The position numbers and the translations under genes are program-made. The notes under the pieces were generated by a model that saw only the letters and a list, made by a program, of their open reading frames with translations, did no database searches and was not told the origin of the DNA. Shown in pieces: positions 48,445 through 59,376 of a DNA stretch of 64,000 bases. The stretch is from Saururus chinensis. Taxonomy: Eukaryota; Streptophyta; Magnoliopsida; Piperales; Saururaceae. The first letter of the stretch is position 1. Each line of letters begins with the position of its first letter. The stretch lies in contig CP141143.1 in the NCBI GenBank assembly GCA_035235625.1, positions 27,228,592 to 27,292,591 of the forward strand, in the 5' to 3' direction.

Positions 48445-48925
48445 TACTTTTTAGTGAAGAATCCTCTTCGCCTTCCTCAATCCGCCCAGGGTACGTCTGC
48501 TGTATACCCAAATTAAAAGATTGGTCTTGTAGTCAGAAACTAAAATTGAAAGATGGGTCATATAGTAATAAATGACTATTTTCTCTTCTATAAACTCAAT
48601 CAGGAAACAGAATAAGTATTTTGATAAAGCTTTACAGTTCGCAACAAAGTTTTACCAAGAAATAAAACAGAGATGGAGACAGCTCTCACCAGAGTCATCA
48701 CAGCCATCGCCAAATGAACCAGATGTACTCTTTAGCCAAGCAAGTATTAAAGAGTAGAAATCAACATCTGGTTGTGCCCCCGCTCAACCACAGTTCACTT
48801 TCTTGTCTATTCCTCTCCAGTTCAAAATACAGATGTACACTGCCTGTTTCAAAGGATGACACAGACGACACTGGTACAGAAAGTAACAGATTCTTTCGGA
48901 ATGCTTCACCCATGAGCAATTACTT

Positions 48926-51900
48926 TTAAATGATATCATCTTTTTCTTTTGACTGCATTGTTTTTGTTTCTGCATCATCCTCACTATCTACGGCCTGCAT
49001 ATGTACAAGCATAAATTTACCAAGTCCAATGAGAAAAGGAAAAGTTGAGATCTAAGTGTGTAATATGTAAAGAGAATGATTCAGGCATTATTCTTCCCAA
49101 GTAATTAAACAAATTAAACAAAATAGTCCCATCTTAAGATGGGAAAAGAAGCATTACACAAAGTTCCATCTTATCAAGCCACCAGAAGAACCCATTATCT
49201 CCAGCTATATGCTCTCAAGACTCTAAGCACTCCCGGTATCCTTAATTGGACAGCTGAAATCAACTTATCGAGTTAAGTTGTTCCCATAAAAAATCTTAAT
49301 ATGGGAGGGCATTTTCAATGAACGTAGTTAACTCCCAGGACATGCTAGCACCTGAAAAAAGAGGTCTAAACTACAGATGAAAAAAACAACTACAATAGTT
49401 TTCTACCGATTTTCTTGTGATATTATGAATTTTGTCATATTGGCATTCTCTGTTTTGCCAATGAGGGACGCTGCCTCATCTGATGTGACATGTTAACACA
49501 GTTCAAGATTTTAGGTTGCGGACTCTATTTGCCTGCCATATGTGCTGGAAATAAAGAAGGGCCCTGGATTCTTAAAAACAGAAGGGTCAGAATCTTCTGC
49601 CTTTACCTCACACCATTGCAAAATCAAGCAATCAAGGTATTGAGAGGATGATCTTTGACTATGCTGATCTAAGGATGATTAAGGTAAACCTGTGTCTGAA
49701 GATTAATTATACTGCAAGCTTCTATAGAAGAAACCAAAGGAAAATAACATAAAATAAAGGAGATAAATTCACTTACCGAGCTGGTAACAATCTTGTCAAA
49801 ATCATCATCAAAATCGCCATCATCAACATCTGGATATACCAACCACCATTCAATAGTGAAGAACATGCAGTACATCCAAAATATTGAATGAAAATGATTG
49901 GACAAGCTCAGAAGGCACAGAAACCCTTCCCCACATTAGTGTTGGCAATTAAAACTCAGTAAACTGAGTAACAAATTTCACTCGTCACCGTATGTACATC
50001 CATACCGTGAATGAAAGGGGGGAAAGTTATGTTATTTGCAAACTCATTTCCCCTACGTCTTCATATATTTGAGTAGTGAAACTAAAGCTGGCAAAATGTT
50101 GGTGGATAAGTTACAATAGAACGCTATTTACTTTTTGTTCATATATTACTCTTAACCATAGGAAGAGATAAACAAACAAACAAAAAATTTGTTTGCCGAC
50201 CAATATAAATATTCAACTTATTCACAACTGAAACAGTTAACTACCTGGACCCTCATCACTGCTTCCAAGATCTCCCAAAAGAAATACGTCCAAATCCTGA
50301 TCAGCAGATGAAGTAGAGGTCTTGGGTTTTTGATTCGTGTCTTTCGTTTCCAGTTTTGCAGCTGATCCTGTCTCTGGAACTTCAGACCTTCTGTCAATTT
50401 TCTCCTGCTCTGCAGCTTTGGTCTTAGCCTCTTCATTGTAACGGAATTCATATCTGACGAGAAAAGCAAACTTCAGATAGTTGAGCAATATGCTTAATGT
50501 TATCATTCCTTTGACCAAAAACAACTCAATTTTGCTGCATTGGCAACAGAATTGAATAGAAACATAGATAAAGTTAAAGGTCCAAGAAAGAAACAAATAA
50601 GCATTAAAAAGGTACTACTTACGGGGCCACATGACTGTCAACCAGTACGAAATATATTCTCCAAAATTTTCTTTCTTTCATGTGACGAGGACATAACTCA
50701 TATCTTAACTTTGAAATTTCCTGCAACAACAAGCACCTTAGCTACTAAAATAATCTTCAGCGCATCTAAATGAAAAACTCAAAGCTTGCAAGACTTTGAA
50801 AAACATGGTTTCACAAGCTCTAATGTGTTGAAACGTGCACATAAGTAACATTATAAATAGCAATCTCCGACCAAATCACAGTCATAGTAAAAAAAATTTA
50901 CTGAGCAATATACCTTGACAGTTGAGAGAACAAGAGTGGCATGTCGGGCTTGCCATTGAGTAAGATCTTGGCGAACATTTGAAACTGTGGGTACTTCTGA
51001 CATACCAGGCCCATCTGAACACCATTATTTCAACCACATACATAACGTCATTCCCATTCAGCTATGAAAAAAATCTTATACTCCTCTGTCCTATATTAAT
51101 AGCTATATTTGGAAAAATAGTGGTTTTTATTGAACGGTGAAACCCACATCAAAGAAAATAAGCTTAAGATACTCTTTTTTAAGTACCCAACCACTTGAAT
51201 TTAACAAAACGGAGCTATCAATATGGAACAAAATTTTATGCCAAATGGAGCTATTAATTTAGGTCGGAGGAAGTACTTGTTTCTAATCCCCTAACCAAAA
51301 TTTACAAATTTATCTATATTACCATCACCAGTATTCAACAACATTCACCACCACCACCTTCTGTAGTAACTACTAATCTCATATACAGTCGTGCAAAAAG
51401 GTAAACAATATTCAAATCTACCACTGTTTCAGAAGTATATCATTAAACATGCTGCCCACATTTTGAATAGCCTTGAACGCTGCGGAATATATATTCCTGA
51501 TCCTACATCAAATGGGTTTGGAATCCGTAATAAAATTCAACCGACCAAAAAGGAAAAACTCAAATTACAAAAAGCAAGTTTTTATTGCATCAAAGATCTG
51601 GAAGAAATAAAATTCAGTCGAACAGTGAAACAACACGTTGTTGTGCATGAAGCAAAGCAGATTAGACTTCTCAAATGGTAGTATCAATAGATCTAATACT
51701 AATTTCTAAAAGTTGCAATTAGAGTTGTCGTTTTTAGTTGATTAGTCACCTTCCATCGGAAAATCCTTGAAGGTGTTGATAGTAATGCCCTTGACGAAAT
51801 CCCGTAAATCGGCGGTGACACCGAACTTCTCGAGCTCGGCCGGATCGGGCCCGGCAGCAGCAGCGGAAGCAGAGGGGTCGGAGAGGGGGGAAGCAGAGGC

Positions 51901-52152
51901 GACAGAAGCGATGGATGGGGGAATGCCCTCGGCGAGGGTCTTTATCTGGCCGGCGAGCTTGGCGAGGTCGGCACGGCGGGAAGCCTCGGCGGCGAGCTCC
52001 TTGGACTTCTTGGCCGTCTCGGAGACGAAGTCAGAGGAGATGCGGCCGATCTCCTGGGAGCGGCGCGCCGCCTCCTTGGTGATCTCCTGCGACCGCTTCG
52101 CCGCCTCCTCCGCCAGGCTCCGGGCCTTCCCCCATAGATCCATCACGGCCAA
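48926..52152 (-). CDS. BSD-domain protein, 310 aa
   Basis: Six exons: 52152-51750, 51014-50914, 50720-50623, 50453-50245, 49829-49777 and 48994-48926 (TAA). All introns are GT-AG and the phases join without a break, giving 310 residues. The N-terminus (1-70) is a charged amphipathic helix rich in Ala, Glu and Lys (AKRSQEITKEAARRSQEIG). It is followed by a disordered Ala/Pro/Ser stretch, then the BSD region (about 107-205) with LEKFGVTADLRDFVKGITI, LTQWQARHATLVLSTV and the signature FWRIYF at 187-192. The C-terminus is acidic (VDDGDFDDDFDKIV). BSD domains occur in TFIIH p62 and in synapse-associated and DOS2-like proteins; the plant members are poorly characterised, so the role is open. Intron 1 contains a Stowaway-like MITE. 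The ATG context is GC-rich, with a non-TE upstream region of about 180 bp. Confidence 0.9.
51081..51273. repeat. Stowaway-like MITE in intron 1 of the BSD gene
   Basis: CTCCTCTGTCCTATATTAAT at the left and TTAATTTAGGTCGGAGGAAG at the right form inverted ends, flanked by TA at 51079-51080 and 51274-51275. Inside, AAGCTTAAGATACTC matches the copy in the P450 intron. Confidence 0.85.
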
Positions 52153-52456
52153 TTCGGCTTTCCGCTCTATGGGGACGGAATTTTACTTTTGAAAATCGTG
52201 TGTAAGCTAGAGATTACGGACACTCATAGCGCTCGCCAAGATAAAGCTAGGGTCCGCAAGTTGTCGTAGGACCCGTTTATTGTAGCGAGCGTTTGGCGAG
52301 CGGTCCTTAGCGTGACGTGATGTTTACCTAAAAAAAGTCCCTCCGTACTAAATTAATAGCTTTACGTAAAAAAATTATTTGTACTTTATTTTGGTTAAGT
52401 ATTAAAAAAATAAAAAATATCGTAAGCTTATTTTTTGTTTTTTCTGTTTTATATTA

Positions 52457-52690
52457 GGAAAAATTATTTAAATAATATTTTTAAAAAAATTATTCACCGA
52501 AATAACGCACTTTGAGAAATATTTCCCATAGTATTGCTTTTATCTACGTAGGTGCCGGCACTTGCGTGGTTTTTAAAAAAAAAAATTTAATCAATTTCGT
52601 CTTTTAGAATAACGAATCAAGTTAGAAATTTCGTCATTCAAAATGATAAAATCAATAATTTCAAGTAATTTCGTCATTTGGAAGGACGAA
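52457..52690 (+). repeat. Left terminal inverted repeat of the gene-carrying MULE
   Basis: It pairs with 54455-54740 after allowing short indels. It ends near TTTGGAAGGACGAAACC, after which the PAL remnant side begins. Confidence 0.85.
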
Positions 52691-52813
52691 ACCTCCAAAG
52701 TTGTGGGCGTCAGCCATTATGGGGAAATCAAAATTTCCAGCAGCTCCCCGTTGCATGCCACATCATCACTCCTTTAATCATATACTCTTCGACTTGCATG
52801 ACCCTCTCCTTGT

Positions 52814-53430
52814 CTAGATTTTGCATGGCCTCTCCACCAGCACTTGCCTCAGCTTCTGCATCAAGACATGGTATGCTTCCATTACCCTAAGCAAGTCCTT
52901 CTTGCAGAACCTCGACTCTAGCAGCTCCCCGTTGCTTTCAACGGAGAGGACCCTCTCCCCGTTGCTTTCAACGAAGAGGACCCTCCTGGCGGCCTTGCTC
53001 ACCACATGCTTGACGGTGTCCTTGAAGTTCTCCTCCGCATGCTAAAGGTACACGGCCTGGCACAAGGCCACAATGTAGGTGGCCGACATGAGTTTTAGTA
53101 TTTCCACTGCTTCCTCGCCTAGCTTGTCCCCAGCAAGTTCATGTCCAAGTTGCTGCTCAGCACTCTGCATGTGGCTCGTGACCGGATTGCTAAGGAACTG
53201 GAGATCGGAGGTGTAAGCAGCCATGGCAATCTCAGCTCCCTTTAAACCATAGTCCAAGCTCGGGTTGGGCCCTCTAGTCAGATTGGAATCGTTCACCAGC
53301 TCAGAGAACTGGGCAAACATGAGCTTCTCGATGGACGCCAAGGCTAGCCTGGTGTTATCCATGGAGACCCCAATGGGAGTCCCAACCACTGGGGAGAGGT
53401 CCTCATAGCATACCTATCATGCTTCGGCTT
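52814..53430 (-). pseudogene. Decayed downstream part of the captured PAL
   Basis: It continues the PAL sequence after the TAG at 53433-53431: [17 protein letters not shown], then a jump of about 40 residues to [20 protein letters not shown], then [18 protein letters not shown] sequence (53300 region), [19 protein letters not shown], a stop near 53042, and finally a remnant with [11 protein letters not shown] and [11 protein letters not shown]. The segments follow PAL order to its C-terminus. Deletions remove the NDNPLID region and part of the middle. A 30-bp tandem duplication repeats VESNGE. It would be 3' untranslated sequence of the chimeric transcript, if one is made. Confidence 0.85.
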
Positions 53431-54170
53431 CTAAAGAGGGTCCATCTCGTGAAGCTTATTGGCGGCTTTCATGCAGGAGGTTTCATCTAACAAATGCTCC
53501 ATGATGGCAGCTGCCTCTATCTCGCCAGGGTGGTGCTTCAGCTTGTGGGTCAGGTGGTTAGCAAACTCCTGCTTCCCTTTCATCACCTCGCAGAAGACAG
53601 CCGAGAGGACCTCAGTGAGGAGGTTGGCATCAAAGAGGACGATGGAGGCGACGGCCGAGCCCATGACGATGCCATTCACGAGCGCAATCCCTTCCTTGGC
53701 TTGCAACTCAAATGGGCCGGAAGCTACTCCCGCCTTCTTCAAGCTGGCTTCGGTGTCAAGAACTTGACCATCCGGTGGGAGGTGTCTCCGAAGCTGGTGG
53801 CAACCCCTGAGCTTGAGTGGCTCTGCTCTTCGAGTGAAGACATAAATCTTGCATTTGAAAGGTGGGTGCACGAAACCTAGAAGAGAGCAGAAAGTATCCC
53901 AAATACTGGACCCTCTCCCATCTTCCCAAGCTGCTCCTTCCACCTGAGTTTTTAGCAGATGGCTATATTAACTTAAAACAAGAAGACAAAGTAGAGGAGA
54001 GGATGTATATTATTTGCACCAGAACGTACTTGGTATGCTGATGTGCTGAACCCGAACTGGAAACCATGCGGGAAGTCATTTATGCTGGTAAATGAGCACA
54101 TGCAGATCTCTGCTGACAATACAAGGAGTGACAAACAGAAAACATGGAGAATATTTTGAGAAATAGCCAT
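53431..54170 (-). CDS. Chimeric GH1 beta-glucosidase / PAL reading frame, 217 aa
   Basis: Exon 1 (54170-54030) encodes [20 protein letters not shown] and ends ...FGFSTSAYQ, the signal peptide and first GH1 block. The donor GTACGT is intact. After an 86-bp intron, CAG precedes exon 2 (53943-53431), which starts [18 protein letters not shown], the genuine second GH1 exon block. The frame stays open through residues 66-103, of unknown origin, into PAL from [16 protein letters not shown] (about residue 104) through [46 protein letters not shown] and HEMDPL, then TAG. Neither enzyme can work: GH1 lacks its catalytic Glu residues, and PAL lacks the Ala-Ser-Gly that forms its MIO group. A secreted, non-catalytic fusion is conceivable; expression is unknown. 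It lies wholly inside the MULE. Confidence 0.7.
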
Positions 54171-54454
54171 TTCTTTTATGTTCCTGTACATCAAGACGTT
54201 AACATAAAGAGCCAGCTAGCTTTTTGACATATAGGAGAAGAAACGGGGTGAGAATAAACTAATTATCCTTTCCGATGATTGCATTTAATTAGTTATATAC
54301 TAGTTGATGCAATTTTTGATTTTAGTGGAGAGGAACCGACCAGAGGAGACTTGGGGGGGGGGGGGAGGATTTGGTGGGCAGAAGCAGAGACGAAGGTGAG
54401 CTTGACCACATTGCAAACGTGAAAGTGTAAACAACACATCAAGGAAGAATACGT

Positions 54455-54740
54455 GAATTTTGTCCTTTAGAAGGACGAAATCTTACTACGAATTATGATT
54501 TCGTCCTTCTAAAGGACGAAATCGGCTTAAATTTTTTTAACCAGAACTCGTCCTTATTAAACTTGATTCCGTCCTTCCAAAGGACAAAATCATATAATTT
54601 TTTTTAAAAAAAAACCACGCATGCTCCAGCACTTAGCTGGCGCCTACGTGGCAAAAACCAACACCACTTTGGGAATTATTTCCCAAAGCAGGTTGGTTTG
54701 GTAAATATTTTTTTACAATTATTATTTAAATAATTTTCCC
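54455..54740 (-). repeat. Right terminal inverted repeat of the gene-carrying MULE
   Basis: It contains three GTCCTTY.AAAGGAC palindromes, the CTGGCGCCTACGTGGC block and TTTGGGAATTATTTCCCAAA, and ends AATTATTATTTAAATAATTTTCCC-like. It is the reverse counterpart of 52457-52690. Confidence 0.85.
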
Positions 54741-55005
54741 TTTATATTAATAGTTATATTTAAAAAATAATAATTTTTTATTAAATGATAAAATTGGTAT
54801 CTATAAGAAGGAAAAATAAGCTTACGATACTCTTTTTCAAATACCTAACTATTTAAATTTAACTAAATAGAGCTATTAATACAGAACAAGCTTTTTTGCC
54901 AAATTAAATTATTAATTTAAAACTAAGGGAGTATTTTTTTAATAAATTTTTTTTAATAAAATTTATTTTTTTAATTATAACTATTAATATAGGACGGAGG
55001 GAGTA
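54741..55005. repeat. Nested Stowaway-like MITE copies
   Basis: ATATTAATAGTTATATTTAA through AAGCTTACGATACTCTTTTT to AACTAAGGGAGTA matches the family at 51081 (about 54741-54931). A second right end, ATAGGACGGAGGGAGTA, closes at 55005. The MULE target duplication TTTATATTA lies at the junction, so the MULE landed in or beside a MITE. Confidence 0.7.
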
Positions 55006-55529
55006 AATAATATGGCCGCAACTGGACCTAATAGGCCCTTGCCTTAAAATTAGTTTCCCAACCTTGGCTTAACTTGGCTTTAGGCGGGCTTTTAAAATAT
55101 TGGCCTCAACTAGTCCTAGGTCAGCTTAGGTCGCACTACATCTATTTTTCTATTTGATTTTTTATACCAATAAAAACTAAGAATGTAACATTCACAATCA
55201 AATAGTAAATTTCAAAATTTAAATACAAATAGAATTTATATTATGAAGTCAAAGGGCGAGGTCGAGGGAAATGGTGATGCAGAAGGGGCACTATCAAGTA
55301 AAGGAGGCGACAATTTTGGGCTGCCAGCAACCCAATCGGCCGACGCCGTGGGCAATAGAGAGTGAGATGGCAAGGGCAAGGGCAAGGGAGATCCAAATGG
55401 AGAGGCAAAGGTTAGGGTTAAAGAGATAATGAAAGGGGCTTTTAATTATAGCCGTCTGAATGATCGGACGACTACAGTTCTTTATGACATAGGCCAATAT
55501 GTCATTTACCTTTAAAGAAATAAGATTTA
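55006..55529. other. No gene recognised
   Basis: Intergenic DNA with GGGCAAGG repeats near 55370. No coding motif. Confidence 0.4.
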
Positions 55530-55949
55530 GGGGGCGTTTGGGAGGCAATTTCCGCCCTTAGAAATCGATTTGTTAAGTGCGGAAATCGCTTTCCCAGACA
55601 AAAATTGTATGGAAGGGCGTTTTTCCTTCCGGACGAAAATCTCCACGGAAATTGCTTTCTTGCCTGTTTTTCCTTTCTATGGGAACTCACAGAACTCTCT
55701 TGGGGAGGTGAGTTCCCGTAGAAAGAGCTTTCTACGGGAGGCGAAAATTATGTGGGGCATTATTGTGACCAAAATACCCCATTCCCAGTCTCTCCCTCGC
55801 CCATCTCTCGCTCTTTCACCCATCTCTCGCCCGGCTAACCCTAAACCCGCCACAGGCCCCCGGCTTTCCCTCCCTCCCTCTGTCCTGCAACCCTCTGACT
55901 ATAGAGCCTCCACCTCCATCCCATCTGACCACAGATCCTCCATCCTCTG

Positions 55950-58004
55950 TGTAACACCCCGACCCGCAAAACCCGACCAGGACCGGGGGTTAGATCGGAA
56001 AACAGAATCGGAGTTCATAAAATTTGCAAAAAAATTAAAACAGACTGACTAGGAGCTCCAGACTTTATGTGCGAGAATCGAAACATTCTTCTTCGCACTA
56101 CGAGCTTTAGTGTTTCGTTGCGCATAGGTCAGAACAAACCTAATTTTATAACTAATTTGGATTGGGCCAACGTTATTTTATCGTTGTTGCCTACGTACAT
56201 ATTGGATACCATCTCTAACGTTATTCCAATACGATCGGATCCGAACATAGTTCTGCCTAATGGCTAATATATGCATCAGGCATCACAAAATCATATATGT
56301 TAAAATACATATATCTTTATATTCGAATCATCATTCGGAATCAGACGAAAATCTTATAAATCGTTAAAGTCAAACAGAAGCCAATAAATCAGTAAAATAC
56401 ACATTTCACATAGGTGAGCAGAACACTAACAAAACACACGTCCCACTCTATCATAGAGCGGTGCAGAACACACTACAGAGCATATTGGATCATATCAGAT
56501 CCTAGTAGATCATATCAGATTTCATCCGACCATACGGTCACATCAGATCGGAGTAAGTCAAATCACAGTAGAGCATTTCAGAGTAATTCAGATCACAACA
56601 GAATAACTCAAAGTAGATTAAATAGGAACATATCAGCATATATCAGATCAGCAAATTATATATCTTAATTAGTAATATACTAATTAAGATGTGCATTACT
56701 ATAAATCATATTATACTAGAAGGTCAGAAAAGCATACTCCCCTGAAATTCTGGGAGTGGCGATGTTTGGAGTTGCTTATTTCCCTAGGACGTCTGTCCTT
56801 TTCTGATCCGGAGACAGCGGACAGAATCTCCTCTAACTTTGGAACACTTTACCCTTCTTGTGCTAGTAGGTGGCAGACATAATCTCCCCTTACCCGGAGA
56901 CACTTTTCCCTTTCCCGCCCGTAGGTGGCAGACAGAACCTCCTCTTACCCAAAGACACTTTTCCCTTTCCGCGCCCGTAGGCAGCGGACAAAACCTCCCC
57001 TTACCCAGAGACACTTTTCCCTTTTCGCGCCCGTAGGCGGCTGACAGAACCTCCCATTACCCGGAGACACTTTTTCCTTTCCGCGCCCGTAGGTGGCAGA
57101 CAGAACCTCCCCTTACCCGGAGACACTTTACCCTTTCCACGCCCGTAGGTGGCAGACAAAACCTCCCCTTGCCTGGAGACACTACCCTTTCCGCGCCCGT
57201 AAGCGGCGAACAGAACCTCCCCTTGCCCCGGGACATTTCTACTATATAGAGTTGCTAACTCGAAGAACTGATGCTTCTATTGCGCAGAACACCCTCTATT
57301 TAGCTAAGAACACATTTTGAACGGAAGGAAACGAATATAGAATGACTCCAGAAAGTTCTCCGGAAGAATAAATGGAAATTGGTATTTATAGGAGATTGGC
57401 GTGCGAGCGGATGGAAGAAAGGAGACACGTGCGCACGTGCTCATGCCATGTGGCGCATTGTCACTGGACCATGCACGGAAGGCGGTTCACACCCCGCACA
57501 CGTGGTGGAGCCGCGCGTCTGCGGCGTGGCTCCTGCGCCGACGCGCGTCCCGCGCGATCAGACGAGCGAACGGCCACAATCTCGTGGCGCGACTCAGCGC
57601 ATCGACCCGGCGGCTCAGCCCATTCTGCCGACGTCATCATTTTCTTATTTTATTATTATCTTAATTCAAAGACAATTCCAACTTCAAAATGCGATAACTT
57701 CTTCTCCCGAAGTCAGAATTGAGCGTTCTTAGTACCGATGGACTTGTATTGCCGAACCCTACAAAACTAGACCACACATGGGTAGGTTTTCTCACACTTT
57801 CAAAGTGAGTCCCGCCCATATGGCGAGGCCGTAACTTTCGCTCCCGACCTCCGATTTGCGTGTTCTTCGATTCGTTACGCTCATTACTTCAAGCTCTAAC
57901 CAGATATGAGAGTTTTATCCCTTAAAGCCCCTTAATTTTTAACTGAAATTACATAATTATCCCTAACCTTTTTGGGTTAAGCGTAATCGGAACACGGGAT
58001 GCCA
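55950..58004 (+). mobile_element. Second solo LTR of the 16239 family
   Basis: It begins TGTAACACCCCGACCCGC and follows the 16239-18224 LTR throughout: GATCGGATCCGAACATAGTT, CATAGAGCGG, the CCTCCCCTTACCC repeats, a TATA-like GTATTTATAGG near 57380, and GGGTTAAGCGTAATCGGAAC near the end. The last bases (GGGATGCCA) differ from GGGTCGTTACA, and the flanks CTCTG/GACTC do not match, so the 3' end is degraded or rearranged. Confidence 0.8.
56813..57235. repeat. 57-59 bp minisatellite inside the second LTR, about 7 units
   Basis: The units follow the pattern GGAGACACTTTTCCCTTTCC, GCGCCCGTAGG, GGCAGACAGAACCTCCCCTTACCC. The last units vary in length. The homologous zone of the 16239 LTR has only about four loose units plus the CT run. 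Confidence 0.9.
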
Positions 58005-58422
58005 GACTCCGTCCCTCCAAAAGCAGATCCACCATCCTCCATCCCTCCGACCGCATATCATCTGTCCTCCAACCCTCTGACCGCATATCCTCCGTCCCTC
58101 CGACCGCATATCCATTGACCTCCGTCCCTCTTGCCCGTATATTGAAAGTAATAACACGATGATTATCTGCTTACTAACACGCTATCAATATTGGTCGTAT
58201 GTTCGAACACACGATGACGCATAGGTAATACAAAGTTATGATAAAAACTGAAGTGTATATGCCTTAACACAATAAATTTGTTAATCGTTTTTCCAATCAC
58301 ACAACAATTTATACACTCGCATTTTGTTTTCACAGGACTTTCATAAATATCGTGTTAACATGAACACGATGAGTTATCAGACCTGCTTTATGAGTTGACG
58401 ACTACGATAATGATTATTTTAC

Positions 58423-58448
58423 ATATCGTGTAATCAATTACACGATAT
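58423..58448. repeat. Perfect 12-bp inverted repeat with 2-bp spacer
   Basis: ATATCGTGTAAT, CA, ATTACACGATAT. The half-site ACACGA recurs at least four more times between 58150 and 58480. The meaning is unknown; a clustered protein-binding site is one possibility. Confidence 0.8.
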
Positions 58449-58940
58449 GGGGCATGTCGTCCAATCGAACACACGACAATTTCATTAAATTAACACTCAA
58501 TTCCTCTTCGATTCAGGCCTGAAGTATAGCAGTGCAGATCATCGGCCTGACAAAGCCGCCGGGAGATTATCAATGTCGAGGAGTCAAGCTCTCGAAAAGC
58601 CCATTCCCCGTTGCCATCACCGCCGGGAGAATGGTAGGGTTTCTTTTAGCCCGTGTTTTATGAATGGTAAGTGGTTATGAATGAATTACTGCGATCGCCT
58701 CATAATGGACGGCTGTGATTAGTTCACTAGGGTTATAATTGTCATTTTATATTAAGAAAATCAATTTTCCCACTAGATCATCCAAACGACCAAATTGAAC
58801 ATAAAACACTTTTTTCACTGGGCAATCCAAACGACATTGGATTTTGATTTTCTTTCCTAAAAGGCATTCAAAGAAAAATCCATTTTCTTTCTACACAAAA
58901 GCAGTTGCCAAACGGGCCCTTATTTCATTCTTAAAACCAA

Positions 58941-59376
58941 GGGGGCATTTGGCAAACAATTTTAAGTAGAAAGAAACAAGATTTTTAATAGAATCAATTT
59001 TTGGCAAGAAAAGCAAAAATAGAATATGTTTGGTTCGAGTTTTGTTGGATGATTTTAAAGAGAAATTAGATTTTAGCTGACTTTTGATTTTTATGCATAA
59101 AATAACAATAATATCCTCAACCATAATTATTACACAAAAGAAATGATGGGTGAAATGTCTTTTCACATCATTTGAAAAAAGAAATGACTTACTTCAAGAA
59201 CTCTCTTGAAGAAATTGGATTTTGGGTCAATTCGATTTGAATTGGCCCAAAAGTTGATTTATGTTCGGAAAGTCATTTTAACTTTAAATGACCATTCCAA
59301 ATGGTTTTCGGCACAGAAAGTGATTTCCAATGTAAACAAATCACTTTTCACTCACAAAAATTGCCTCCCAAACGGG
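58941..59376. repeat. Second Harbinger-like MITE
   Basis: GGGGGCATTTGGCAAACAAT at the left mirrors ATTGCCTCCCAAACGGGCGC at the right. The ends resemble those of the 55530-58919 element. A flanking TTA duplication was not seen. Confidence 0.55.

Larger units (their letters stand above)
52457..54740 (-). mobile_element. Gene-carrying Mutator-like element (Pack-MULE type), 2284 bp
   Basis: The left end GGAAAAATTATTTAAATAAT (52457) and the reverse complement of the right end, GGGAAAATTATTTAAATAAT (ending 54740), open long terminal inverted repeats of about 234 and 285 bp. Both contain an ATTTCCCA-type block, a CACGTAGG/GCGCC block, a poly-A/T stretch and repeated GGACGAAAT motifs in the same order. 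The element is flanked by TTTATATTA at 52448-52456 and TTTATATTA at 54741-54749, a perfect 9-bp target duplication as Mutator-like elements make. There is no transposase. The cargo is pieces of two plant genes on the minus strand: GH1 beta-glucosidase exons 1-2 and a PAL fragment. Unpaired matching ends lie at 31866-32091 and 34377-34620. Confidence 0.9.
55530..58919. mobile_element. PIF/Harbinger (Tourist)-like non-autonomous element with nested LTR
   Basis: The left end GGGGGCGTTTGGGAGGCAAT and the reverse of the right end, GGGCCCGTTTGGCAACTGC, are imperfect inverted repeats. The trinucleotide TTA flanks both sides (55527-55529 and 58920-58922), the usual target duplication of this superfamily. 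Without the solo LTR at 55950-58004 the element is about 1.3 kb. No transposase is seen. The interior includes a CCTCCG-type tandem tract and an ACACGAT-rich stretch. Confidence 0.6.

Noticed and set aside
53459..53880. Plus-strand open frames opposite the PAL fragment
   Set aside because: They are antisense shadows of the chimeric coding sequence. Only the minus strand shows GH1 and PAL similarity.
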